DNA from: Pogostemon cablin
Taxonomy: Eukaryota > Streptophyta > Magnoliopsida > Lamiales > Lamiaceae
Assembly: GCA_023678885.1 (NCBI GenBank)
Contig: CM042994.1
Coordinates: forward strand, 23,283,073-23,347,072
DNA length: 64,000 nt
Reading direction: 5' to 3'
Shown: in pieces, positions 46,916 to 57,780 of the stretch
Layout: the number at the start of each line of letters is the position of its first letter
Position numbering within the stretch: the first letter of the stretch is position 1
The notes under the pieces: generated by a model
What the model saw: the letters and a program-made list of their open reading frames with translations, nothing else
The model's database searches: none
Told to the model about the DNA's origin: nothing
Program-made: the position numbers and the translations under genes

Positions 46916-48779
46916 TCCAAAAGGTTACATCCATCGCGACTCTTCGACGTTAAACATGAGCGCCTGTTGGGGGCTTGTCCCTTCCGTTTTATTGCTTTAT
47001 TTCTTTCGTGTGAGTGAGGAGTTATTATATTTGAGGTGCTCACGTTTCGGCAATTATATCTCTTTTCAAACTAAATTTCGACTTGCGTTTTTACTAAGTT
47101 TGGGGGTGTGATATACTTACCTCATCTTATGAGCACTGAGGGTATAATTTTTCCTTTTGTTGGTTGTTTTTTATTAGGAGGTTGATTTTTTGCGGCGTAT
47201 TAATACTTTAATCGGTGTTGATATGTCAATTTTGTGCAACTTAACTAATATTTAGTGTGTTGTGTTGATGTGTCTAGTGTGTGGAGTCAATTAGATAGTC
47301 AATTGAGTCTTTCTTATAGTTCTCCTATTTTATTATTAATGAATCCTGTGATGATGAGGTGTGTTGAGTTTTGATGATAGAAGAAGGTAAAAGAGTGGCA
47401 AGATGATCGAGTTGAACAACTCGAGGAGCTCGTGAATGCATTGAAGGAAAAATCATTTGCCCTCGTTTTTCTTATTCTAATTTTTATATGTGCTTTTAAT
47501 TAGTATAGGTGGAAGAGTTGAGTTTATGGTGGTGATCCATGTGAGCTTATATTTTTAAATTGTGCCTGAAATTCATATGCTCTTGAAATTGATGAAGGAA
47601 GTGTACTTGAGTTATATTGTGGTATGAAGTTCTATATATATTTGTGGGATATTACTTACCATGAAAGGTTCTCTGTTACTTGTTAAAAACTCATGTGAGA
47701 TTTTGAGCCTCGTTGATCATGTACATAATCACATGATAATTCTTTTTTGGTGAGTATCTTCTTGTGCGTGTATTCTAGAACTTGTCTTGAGTCTATTTGA
47801 ATATTCAAGATTAGTCTAGCTGAATATGGAAATGATATTAGACCATCTTTGCTATTTAACCTATTTTTCTCATATTCTTTACTTGAATTCATTAAATCCC
47901 TTGTCAGTCCATTTAAGTTTTTTTAAGTCCATTCTTTTGATAGCTAATAAAGTTTAATTGAAGAGAGTGGTGATTTGAGGGATGATAAGAATGATGAAAG
48001 AATAGTCTTAAGGATGAAAAGAAAAAATCTCGGAGTAGTGCTTAAAGCTAGTACTTCATTGAAACAAACACCCTAGGGTAGTGCTTAAATCTAGTACTCT
48101 ATGAAGGATGTGAGAGGTAGTGCCTGAAACTGGTACCTCAAAAGAAAAAAAAGAGAAAAAAAAAGTGAAAAAAAGGAGAATGATGGAGTTGAAGAGCTAG
48201 AAAAGTTGAAAAAAAATATGTTATGCTTGAAGGAGAAAGATGGGAGAGTTTGAAAAGAATGTTGTGATTGATTGAAGTGATGAGGAAGAATGAAAGATCG
48301 AGAGAGACTGCAGCTTGATTGATCTGAGTTTTGAGTCACTTATCTATATATTTCCTACATTTTCCAAAGAGCCTACATTACAACCAAATAAAAGCCATTT
48401 TTTATTCATGATTTGCTAGCTACAAGTAAAAGGAGAGTTGAGACAATAGACAAGCTTATGGTTACGCATGCACTTGAATTGAATCTGAGCGTAAATACCT
48501 TAACCCATAAGTGTACATCTTTTACACTTGAGTGCGAGTGATATATACTTCCCGTAAGAACATGTCAATGAAGCATTTGAATTGGTGGTGATTGTCTTAA
48601 CTTGTTTGCTATGAATAGATTATTACATGTAATGAGAGTTGCATGACCTAAGTTGAGGACAATTATATTGTGAATGGGGTATTGGTCATAGTCCTTGTTT
48701 CCCCGATAATTTTCATACTCTCTCTCTCTTTATTTTTATTTTGTTGCCTCCAGACGAGCAACGGGTAAATTTGGGAGTT
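46916..48779. other. Non-coding 3' part of the Athila/Tat-like element
   Basis: It includes a gtttgggggtgtgat tract (47098), a run of three diverged repeats built on agtgcttaaagctagtactt (48035-48150) and a purine tract before the right LTR. These match the usual layout of Athila-type 3' regions. No frame is supported. Confidence 0.65.
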
Positions 48780-50873
48780 TGATGAGAGTGAAAATAAGTG
48801 TATTTTAGTGTCCAATTTAACACTTTTTTATGGATATTGTTGTCATATATTAGCACAAGTGTCTTATATTCAATATATTTGAGAAAAAAGTGTGTTTGAG
48901 GTATTTTATTATGTTTTAGGTGGAAAAATGATCAAAAGTGCAAAGTTGGAGAAAATGTGCAACTTGTGCAAGAATGCTAAAAAATGCACATCTAACTTGT
49001 GTAATTTTTCTGTATTCCTATAGAGCTCGAAAATAGAAGTGTGATACATGGTTGGAAAGCCACAGAAGATTGGGTCGTTTTGGCCTAAGGAACACCTAAA
49101 TCGGAGTCCAAACGAGAAAGTTATGATCGAAATGGTGACGTCGCGCAAGCTGTTTCTACTCATCACGACTGTTCCATTTTACATGACTTGTTACTTCTTC
49201 AAATTTTGGTCTTTTGGTGAGAAATTTATATGGATAGAAAGCCAAGGAAAAGTGAGCGCAAGAATCACTAAAATTGGAGTTTGGACGAGGAATTTAGGCT
49301 CAAAATCGTGAAGTTGCACAGCTGCCAGTGAGAATTTCCGAGAAGTTTCGAAAATTTTTGAAAATGATCTATTTCTTGTAGCACAATTAATCTCCTTATC
49401 ACATAATCCTCCATGATTCACCCATATCTTTTATTTCCTTATTTAATTCCCTTCTCACACCTATATATATTTTACATCATTATTCATGTTAGAAGACATC
49501 GCAACACAATCATCCTACACCCCACAAGGGGGATCACCCCCAACCATCATCCACATCTTTTTCTCCATCCATCCATCACTGTGAAGATTCATCTGTTGAT
49601 TCAAGAGGAGAACCAAGAGGAGGATTCAAGACGGAGAAGGACGGGACGACGCCCACATCTAGGATTTTATTCGTTTCCTAATTTATCTTGTACTTTCCAC
49701 ACTATGGTAAGATCTATCCAACACCCATGATTATTCTTCGTAACATCTTGGGCGAGAACCGTTCTGGTAGATCTAGGGTTTTGAAAGTTTTATGAATTAA
49801 TTAAACTCTCTTGTGTGTCCTCCGTACAACACTACTTGTGAATTTATTTTATATATGATTATGCGTTTTTAATCCATATTCACGGTCGTTTTGTGCATCT
49901 TCAACTGTTATATAGAGTCTGAATATATATCTTGGTTGTTGATTGAGCGCGTTCGCTGCTGAATAGGATTCCATGTTATGATTCTAAGTGAGGGGACTCC
50001 GAAACTTCATTAGAACTGTCATATATGAATGTTTATTAATTGAATTGAATTCAGGTTAATAAGTAGGATAAAGAGGGTAATTTTATAGTACCTATAAAGG
50101 GAGATCATATCGGTTAGATTCCAGACGTGGAAAATAATTGATGTTGATAATACCTAGAAAGGGGGTGAAATTACTTCTCTTGCTCCGAGGTTATTCACAC
50201 GTGTTACAACATATTTACTTGTGTCTATAGAGTAGATTTGCATGGTTTAGTGATGCGTCCATAGTCCACAAGGCAGAGTCGGCCTGCACTTGAGAGAAAA
50301 GTTAAGTAGTAAAACTGGATTATCCTAGAGCTACATATTCTCCTACTTGATCTACTTTTATATTCTTCCAGTGATATTTTAATTTTAGGAATTTTATCAA
50401 ATCAAGACCTGAAAAATGGATTAACTATCAATCCAAGGCCTAAATTATTTTTTCTATCAATATGAGGCCTGAAATATGTATAACTATCAGTTTGGGGCCT
50501 GAATTTACCAAATATTATCTCCTATTTTATCTATTTAGTGTCTAAATTCAGGCCCCTAATTGATAGTTATACATATTTCAGGCCCCGAATTGATAAAATA
50601 AATAATTCAAGTCCCGAATTGATAGTTTACCCATTTTTCAGGTTTTGGATTGATAAAATTCCATTATTTTATTTGTTATTTAATAATTCTGTTTAGTAGT
50701 TTAATAATTAAATCCCAATCTTATTTCCACTTGCTTTAATTAATTTAGTAAATAATTAAATTGATAATATGCCGTCCTTTGAGTTCGATATTTAACTTGG
50801 TCGTTTGCTTAAGCTGCAACTGATATCCTTAATACTTAAAGATTAATTTTGCGTGCAAAGAAAATGCGCATCA
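48780..50873 (+). repeat. 3' LTR of the Athila/Tat-like element
   Basis: 2094 bp including the 275-bp MITE at 50388-50662; otherwise collinear with 43043-44843. Confidence 0.92.
50388..50662. mobile_element. Near-palindromic MITE inserted in one LTR only
   Basis: GGAATTTTATCAAATCAAGA at the left is mirrored by the right end (ttggattgataaaattcc). The inverted similarity runs through most of the 275 bp (gaggcctgaaatatg against atttcaggcccc). Flanks ttaatttta and attatttta may be a 9-bp duplication with two mismatches. The left LTR of the host element (near 44637) lacks it, so it moved after that element inserted. Confidence 0.85.
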
Positions 50874-51078
50874 GTAGAGGAAGATGAACACCCCAAGATC
50901 TATAATTATTTTTACATTATTTTCAAAATGCTACTAATAAAGTTTTTTTTTTAAAAATAATACCCTAAAATCTAATTCACATAAGTATTTGTCATAAATA
51001 AATTGTAAAATTTATTATGTGTATAAGATGTTGACTACAATTTTGAAATTAATTTATATCATAAAGTTATTGAATTTA

Positions 51079-51293
51079 GGAGCAGTCTTAGGTGAGACAA
51101 TTTTACACTTTTTAATTAGTAATCTTTTTTAGGCGTTATCACTTATTATTTATACTATAATTTGTTCATTAAATAATTTACTATATTATTATTATTTTTT
51201 ACTAATTGAGTATTACTTTTTTATTAAAATATTAATATTTTTATTCGTTTTATGCAAGTCACCACTTAAAGCAATTTCACACAAATCTTTACC
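51079..51293. mobile_element. MITE of the GTGAGAC family with 9-bp target duplication
   Basis: TTGAATTTA (51070-51078) and TTAAATTTA (51294-51302) flank 215 bp. The ends GGAGCAGTCTTAGGTGAGAC and inverted GGTAAAGATTTGTGTGAAAT are diverged inverted repeats of the 38234 type. Confidence 0.72.
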
Positions 51294-51362
51294 TTAAATT
51301 TATTATGATTTTCTTTTGTGAAGTGTGAACATGAGATTAGTCACAAATAATTGGCTAATTAT

Positions 51363-51705
51363 ACTGTGCATACGAATGCACCCTAAGCTAGGGTGCACCC
51401 ACTTTAAAAAATACAAATATAAACAAAACATATACAATTATAAACAAAAATATATACAATTTAATTGTTAGTTTTTTTAATGAAAAATTGAGTGTAAAAA
51501 AATACAATTATTAAAAAATATATATACACTATTGAATAAAAAGTTATACACATATGGATGCTAGTTTTTTTAATGAAAAACTTAGTGTGAAAAAAGAATA
51601 CAATTATTAAGAAACACGTATACAAAATAGAATAATATGTATACAAAATAGAATAAAAAGATACACATATGAATGCACACTTGCACTTGGGTGCACCTAA
51701 TGTTA
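51363..51705. repeat. Hairpin-ended MITE-like repeat
   Basis: The left end contains TGCACCCTA-AGC-TAGGGTGCA, a perfect 9-bp hairpin, and the right end TGCACTTGGGTGCA. The interior has duplicated blocks (aaaaatacaattattaa and tatacac). Target duplication unclear. Confidence 0.55.
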
Positions 51706-51777
51706 CCTCTAAATAATTTGAAGTTGAGTGGGGCATACAACAATATTATTTTTGAGTGGATAAACACAAATAATTTA

Positions 51778-51990
51778 GGGTAAGTTTTGTGTGAGATTGT
51801 TTCACGGTGACATAATTTTACGCTTTTATAATTAGTTATCACTCCCGTTATAAAATGTTATCATTTTTTATTTATACAATAAATTATTAATGATATAGTT
51901 CATTGTATTATTATTACTTTTCATTGAGTGAATATATATAAATAATATTATTATTTTTATCATCCTACGTATTAATGTGGGACGATTTCA
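51778..51990. mobile_element. Possible further GTGAGAC-family MITE
   Basis: Left GGGTAAGTTTTGTGTGAGAT and inverted right TATGTGTGAAATCGTCCCAC share only part of the family termini. Interior tatcatttttatttat-like text agrees with the others. Confidence 0.45.
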
Positions 51991-52618
51991 CACATATAGT
52001 ATATGTTTGTTAATAATGAATTGAAAAGTGAAAACGGGATGGGAGGAGTAATTTCTTTTGAACAAACCACATCCAAATAAGGTTCCTGGAATCTTCCATC
52101 GTCCTCACGCCAAATACTATCCCTTTGTCGCTTTTTTTATTTTTTTATATTTTTATTTTAAAAAATAAAATACACTTGCACACCCACTTTTAGTTGCTGC
52201 CTGACTTATCGTCATGTGATGCTTCAGCCTTCATCCCTCCATCAATTGCAAATCTACCACTATTTTGTTTTATCGTATTTTTAAAGGAGGCCATTTTTGT
52301 CAGTTTGATACCACATCTTTTTTTGTTTAGAATCCACTCCCAATTTATAATGGAGTTATTTTCATGTGAATATATAGATCTTATTTTTAAAAATTATTCT
52401 TTAATATATACAAAATATTCTTTAAAAAGTAATAATTTTTATACAAAAGATTAATAATTCATATATGTAAAGATTAATTTTTCATATATTAAATAGTGTC
52501 GATAAATCAGAGTGTACAATAATTTGAAGAGTAATTTTTTAATTTAGAAGAGTAGTAATTTATGTCTCTAAAGAGTAATTTTTCATGTATACCTATGTAA
52601 ACTCGGTTTATATGAGTG
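51991..52618. other. Intergenic, no gene seen
   Basis: AT-rich; repeated agagtaatttt motifs near 52530-52600. No supported frame. Confidence 0.5.
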
Positions 52619-53265
52619 TGTAAGAATAAGGTTTCAAACTTCTGCAGATCAGACTATTAAAAAATACTCACACAATCACTCTTTGTCTTGTACGGTTTGC
52701 GTGTGTGAATATGTGTAAAAAACTGTATAATGCAATGAGTTTTACGTGGATCGGTTCATGAAGAACCTATGCCCACGGGGAGAAGATGAAGCCTTTATTG
52801 AGTATACTTTACAACAAAAATAGAGCTCTCAATCTGCTAACACTCAACACTAACAAACAGCAAATGAGATATGAATTTTCATGGCTAAAAAACTGATCAG
52901 TAGAGCTTCTTTTATAGGGTTGAGTAGATGTCAAATACTTCTTCTTGATAACTGTAATTGCTACTAACCTTTAGCCTAATACTCAATGGATAAAAAAAGC
53001 TAATAACTGGTTACAACCAACCTCAAATGAACCAACCAAGAGGCTCCACATCAGCCTGATCACCATTACATCCTTTCTTGATTATTCAACTAATACTAGC
53101 TTTTGTAACCACCATTACAGCTGTATACCATGCATCCATGTTTTATGTTAGAACCCATGTGCACCCGTCGTACAATCCAATTAAGTCCTTCAACAGCCCT
53201 TTTTGGATATAGGATTTCATACAAACACTCTACAAATTCCACCTAAAGTATATCCAAAGAAAACA
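52619..53265 (-). repeat. 3' LTR of the outer Copia element
   Basis: It begins TGTAAGAATAAGGTTTC on the plus strand and ends about 53265 (agaaaaca), giving TG...CA. The right copy has a short extra piece near 63865 (ttttttgttcgataaccaca). Confidence 0.85.
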
Positions 53266-53286
53266 AACCTTTAACTCCTCCCACAC
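53266..53286 (-). other. Polypurine tract of the outer Copia element
   Basis: Minus strand GTGGGAGGAGTTAAAGG just before the 3' LTR start. Confidence 0.65.
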
Positions 53287-53364
53287 TGCTTCCAATGAAG
53301 TAGCAGCGTTTCACCACTCTTTTTAATTAAGGAAACAGCCACCCATCACATATTGTGAAAAAAT

Positions 53365-53691
53365 TTAACAAACATTCACTATGTTCAAGTATGGCTCAAA
53401 CTTAGTAATAGACTTAACTTTGCTAGAGCTTCCTTCCTTCTTTTTGTTGAAAGTTCTTTTTTTCAACTTGATTGCATATGATTTCACAGTAGCATACAAC
53501 CTTCTACACTTGAATTTGAAGTCCTTTTTACAGCTTTCAACATGAAGAGCCTCCACCTCACATGCTAGTTCTTCATTGGACAAAGTATGCGCAATCTGAT
53601 CAATCTTCCTCCCTTCCTTAGCATGCTCCACCTCAAGTGTGGTAGACAACTTGATGATCTCTTGTTCTACTCCACCTTGAACCTGATCAGC
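53365..53691 (-). pseudogene. Coding tail of unknown type after the Copia protease
   Basis: It follows a TAA at 53692-53694 in the same frame as the protease part. It gives a charged, Lys-rich, mostly helical-looking stretch (VEHAKEGRKIDQ, EELACEVEALHVE, KLKKRTFNKKKEG), ending at TAA 53365. It shows no integrase or RT motif. It could be an altered gag_pre-integrase or a captured fragment; I do not recognise it. Confidence 0.5.
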
Positions 53692-54577
53692 TTATTCCTT
53701 TCCCGTTGAACCATCACAAACATCAAGCTTCGAGATGTTACCACAATTGAGTGGACTATGCTTTAATTGATTTTGCAGCCCCTTCGTTGTCTTACCATTT
53801 AGAAAATACAAGTCATCTCTCCTTATACCTTGAAGTTCTACTCTCCCACTCTTCGAAACGGTGAGAACTCCATCTTGAGACTTAAAATCATAACCGAAAG
53901 ACTCAAGCATTCCAAGTGAAATTAGATTTCTTCTTAGTTTAGGCACATACCTCACGTTTGCTAACTTGACAGCACCATTAGACAACTCTATCATCACTAA
54001 TCCTACTCCTCTTATCTTGCAAGTTTGATCGTTCCCGAGATGAACCGATCCTTCATCTTCCTTGAACTCACAGAACCAATCCCTCCTTGATGTCACATGA
54101 TAAGTGCTCCCTGAATCTAAAATCCATTCACTTGAGTTTCTAAACGACGTATACGACAACGCCTCAGTGTAGATATACCCAAACCCATCAGAATTATCAA
54201 CAACTTCTTTCCTATCTGTGACTTAATTAGCTTGATTATTCTGACCATTTCTTGCATTTTCAGACCTCTTAGCCTTCATAGCCTTCCACTTAGAACAATT
54301 CCTCTTGAAATGCCCTGGTTCGTGGCAATGATAATACCTCCTAACCTCAGACTCGTCTTATGAATCACTATCATCATCATATTGCCTCTTTGAACTAGAA
54401 TTCACTTTCTTGTTTTCTGCAACTCCCCCTTTATTTCTTTTCTTGTTGTGATTACCTTTCTTGACAAAGAGACCTTCTCCACCTGAGCTTGCAATGTTGT
54501 CACCCCCTATTTCTATATCCTTGGACCTAAGAGCTGACATAACATCTTCTAGTTGAATAGTGCCCTTTCCTCCATAG
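53692..54577 (-). pseudogene. Outer Copia gag C-terminus, zinc knuckle and protease
   Basis: Continues gag from the right-hand side of the insertion. Contents in order: a basic linker (VKKGNHNKKRNKGG); a zinc knuckle reading YYHCHEPGHFKRNC (first Cys of the usual CxxC pair replaced by Tyr) at about 54300-54350; and a Copia protease with WILDSGSTYHVTS at about 54085-54125. The protease is followed by the GVGLVMIELSNG and LRRNLISLGMLES blocks. Stops at 54358-54360 (TAA) and about 54222 break the frame. The catalytic Asp-Ser-Gly is intact. Confidence 0.85.
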
Positions 54578-54582
54578 AGTAG

Positions 54583-55976
54583 TGTTGGATTATATACTAA
54601 AAGTCTAGCTTTTTGTATGAACAATGTTATAACAATTAATTTGAAATGAGAATCATATGATCAAATGATTGCGTCTTATAATTTATTTATATGCACGATG
54701 CAATAGTCCACTTACTTTATACTGTAGATAATATGTTGTGCGACAACACGCGGAAGATCATATTATCGGTTTCCTTATAAAGTATAAACAGATGCTCACA
54801 ACCGAGATAGACGGGGACTCTCTATCGGGATGGTTGTAGTGTGGTTTGGTATTAGCTTGTCTTGGCTATAGAATCACATTAGTGCACTTGTGTGTATTGA
54901 GCAGGACCGCTTGAGATCGTTCGACTTATACTGACTTATAGGAGAACTTGATCTCTGTTATTATGGAAGTTCGTGCTCTTAATTCATATACAATAACCTC
55001 GACACGTAGGGCATTACGTATTTCTTTGATTCATCAATAGGTGAGATTTACATGTAATTAAATCAACAAACTCGATGAGTTGGGAAGTAGTGTTGTCTCT
55101 ATGGTGTGCTGTTGATTGTAGAAGGAATTCGTGTCCGTCATAGGTAGATGATGTCCCCTTGAGGAGCTCATAAGGATTATCATGTAAACCCTGCAGGTGG
55201 AATTTATTCCAGCATGATAATGAGGTTGAGTGGTACTACTCTTGGATGAGATATTAATTAATTGAGTTGTCAGTAACTTAAATTAATTAATGGACATTGT
55301 ACATCTTAAACATGGGGAGACTAATGGGCTCATAATAAGAAGGAGCCCAAAACGTGATTTTGGGATTGGAAAGGCAGTGCAGTAATAATATTTTAGTGGA
55401 ATATATTAATATTATTGGACTTAAGTATAAGCTTTGGGCTAAACTTGGATACTTAAGCCCAATGGAGGCCCAACCCAATTTCTCCTCTTGGTCCCTGCTG
55501 TAGCCCATGTATATAAGTCACCTCAGCTTATCTGGAACCCTAATCTAATCTAATTCATTATTCACGTATGATGAGGGTTGAGAGCAGATTGAGGAGGTCT
55601 CGTAGATTGTCGCCCACACGACGTCGAGATCGGACTTGGGACATACGGCAGAAGATCAGAAGGTAGTTTACTGCTGCTGTCCGCCACCTTGCGAAATTTT
55701 TATAAAATCGTACAGTGCTCAGAATTCGATGATCAATATATTGAAGGAAAGCCATTGAAGAGAGGATCGTCTGAGCACAAAGATCATTCAATTCCAACAT
55801 TGGACGAGGAAGTTATGGCCATTCTCGTGGGACTGCACAGTCTGCCAGCAAGAATCCTTCATCTTCTACATACCCTGATGAACGGTAATCGTTTCTATGA
55901 TTTATTGCTTCCGCTGATATTAGAAACGTATGGATCCCTAACGGGTCACGTTAACCAAATGATCCAAGTGCCAACA
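54583..55976 (+). repeat. 5' LTR of the inner Copia element
   Basis: 1394 bp, TG...CA. A promoter-like tatataagtc at about 55510 is followed by a transcribed-looking leader (ggaaccctaatctaatc). Open frames within it are chance. Confidence 0.95.
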
Positions 55977-55978
55977 AT

Positions 55979-55990
55979 TGGTATCAGAGC
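55979..55990 (+). other. tRNA-iMet primer binding site
   Basis: TGGTATCAGAGC lies two bases after the 5' LTR and is the canonical plant Copia primer site. Confidence 0.95.
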
Positions 55991-56623
55991 TTCGGTTTTG
56001 TGGTGAAGCGTGAAACGTTAGGCTAGGGTTTATGTGATTAATTTTTCGAAATTAGGATCGCATGTTTAGGGTTTTGGTTTTAGTGCTAAACCATGAATAT
56101 CTCTATGTGAAATATACCCTATATCATATATGTTCGTCGATGGTTGTGTGTGAGAGGATTCGACGAAAACTGTTCGTCAATTTCACATGGAAGGAAGAAA
56201 TTGAGAGAAAATCCAGCGCAGTGATATTGCAGAGGCAATAACCGGAGTTTCAACCGTCGGATCAGGCTGAATTTTGGTCAGCACGTTCAGATTTGGTAGA
56301 TATACATTCTGAACGGTGAAGATCGTATTTGAAGCTTTGTGTTATCAGGAATACGCCGAAAACAGAAGCAGATTTTTGGGCGATTCTGTTCTACGCAGTC
56401 GAGGGAAAAGAGCCGTTTCTCGTAAACTAACCGTTGGATCAACCTGTAATTTGGATAGAATGTTCAAAATTCACAGGAGTACTTTCTGGACAGTGGAGAT
56501 TGGATTCCCTGGTTCCTAAAGTTGCGAACCCTGAAAGACAGTTGGTATAGTTTGATGTTGCCCGTTGGGCTGAACTTGGTACCGTGCAAGTAGGCCCTTG
56601 GACGAGCGACAGTTCGAGTGGAT

Positions 56624-56968
56624 TGCATCAGGTTCGATTGGTCTGCATCAGGTTCGATTGATGCTACACCAGGTTCGAGCGGATTTATATCAAGTTCGAT
56701 TGGTCTGCATTAGGTTCGATTGATGCTACACCAGATTCGAGCGGATTTGCATCAGGTTCGATTGGTCTGCATCAGGTTCGATCGATATTGCACCAGGTTC
56801 GAGCAGATTTGCATCAGGTTCGATTGGTCTGCATCAGGTTCGATCAATGTTGCACCAGGTTCGAGCAGATTCACATCAGGTTCGATTGGTCTGCATCAGG
56901 TTCGATCGACTCTGCACTAGGTTCGAGCGGGTTTGCATCAAGTTCGACTGGTCTGCATCAGATTCCGC
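56624..56968 (+). repeat. 62-bp higher-order tandem array in the Copia leader
   Basis: About 17 subunits of 20-22 bp, each containing a form of catcaggttcgatt, are ordered in threes (gcatcaggttcgattggtct, then a 22-mer, then caccaggttcgagcggattt). That gives a 62-bp unit repeated about five times. It lies about 650 bp after the primer site. The open frames across it are products of the repeat. Confidence 0.92.
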
Positions 56969-57394
56969 GTGAGTCTTCATAATATGATCGGGCAGGGTGC
57001 CGGAGTGGTGGAGCAGGCTGCGGTAAGATCGATCTCCGTCGCAGTTGTCCGCATTCGTGATTGGTGGCGAACAATCGAATTCGCTGTTATATAACTGTTA
57101 TAATTAATTTATTAATTGATTATTGTTATATATGTATGCATGATTATCTATGATTTATTGCCTTAAATAGAAGCATGCTAGATTGCGTATTATATTTGGT
57201 ATATTATATGCATGTATGTTGGAGTGTTGATCAAGTCAACTTATTTTTGGCAATTTATTTCCTTATATATAACTTCTATAATTGTTTTATTGGTAAATTA
57301 TTGTTATATATTTGGAAGTATGAGCATGCTAGGTTGCGTATATTATTCTGAATATTATATGCATGTAAAAACCCTTGGTTTTAAATAACTAAGT

Positions 57395-57780
57395 GGGAGA
57401 GGGGATTGATAATTAATTCCCGCGGCCTCCATTATTGGTTTGTTAGCAATGTGAATAAACTTGCGCGTCGGCATTAGAGCCTTCCTCCCCATCGGATGAG
57501 TTTATTCATGGATATTGCTGGAACATGCTTATTTAAAATTATGTTTGTAATGTGATGTACATGAACTTGCGTGTTGGCATAGACCTTCCTCCCTATCGGA
57601 TGAGTTCATGTGTGGATCACTGTACAGACTTATAATTGATGACTGTAGGAAGTTATCCGAGCGCGTGTGTACTTCTCTATCTGTAAGGCACATAAGCTCG
57701 CGCAATAGACTTGGAGTCAAATAATGGTATACACTTAGGTGTAAATAATAAGTATCCTCCCCATCGGAGTCACTGCTTTT
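57395..57780 (+). repeat. Repeated segment with CCTCCCCATCGGATGAG
   Basis: The text acttgcgcgtcggcat...ccttcctccccatcggatgag...tcatggat occurs at about 57450-57515 and again, changed, at 57565-57620. A partial third copy lies at 57745-57780. It may be part of an old gag region or a leader repeat. Confidence 0.7.

Larger units (their letters stand above)
43043..50873 (+). mobile_element. Athila/Tat-like LTR retrotransposon with gag-like gene only
   Basis: LTRs 43043-44843 and 48780-50873 (TGATGAGAG...GCGCATCA) flank a 3.9 kb internal region. Flanking 5-mers are GTAGG (43038-43042) and GTAGA (50874-50878). The tRNA-Asp-type primer site follows the left LTR after six bases, and aaatttgggagtt precedes the right LTR as purine tract. 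Internally there is a broken gag with a long C-terminal extension and a non-coding 3' part; no protease, RT or integrase is visible, so movement would need enzymes in trans. Confidence 0.9.

Noticed and set aside
43043..50873. Endogenous virus with envelope gene
   Set aside because: Athila relatives may have an env-like frame, but none is visible between gag and the 3' LTR here.
56720..56982. Repeat proteins over the 62-bp array
   Set aside because: Low-complexity readings of the tandem unit in an element leader.
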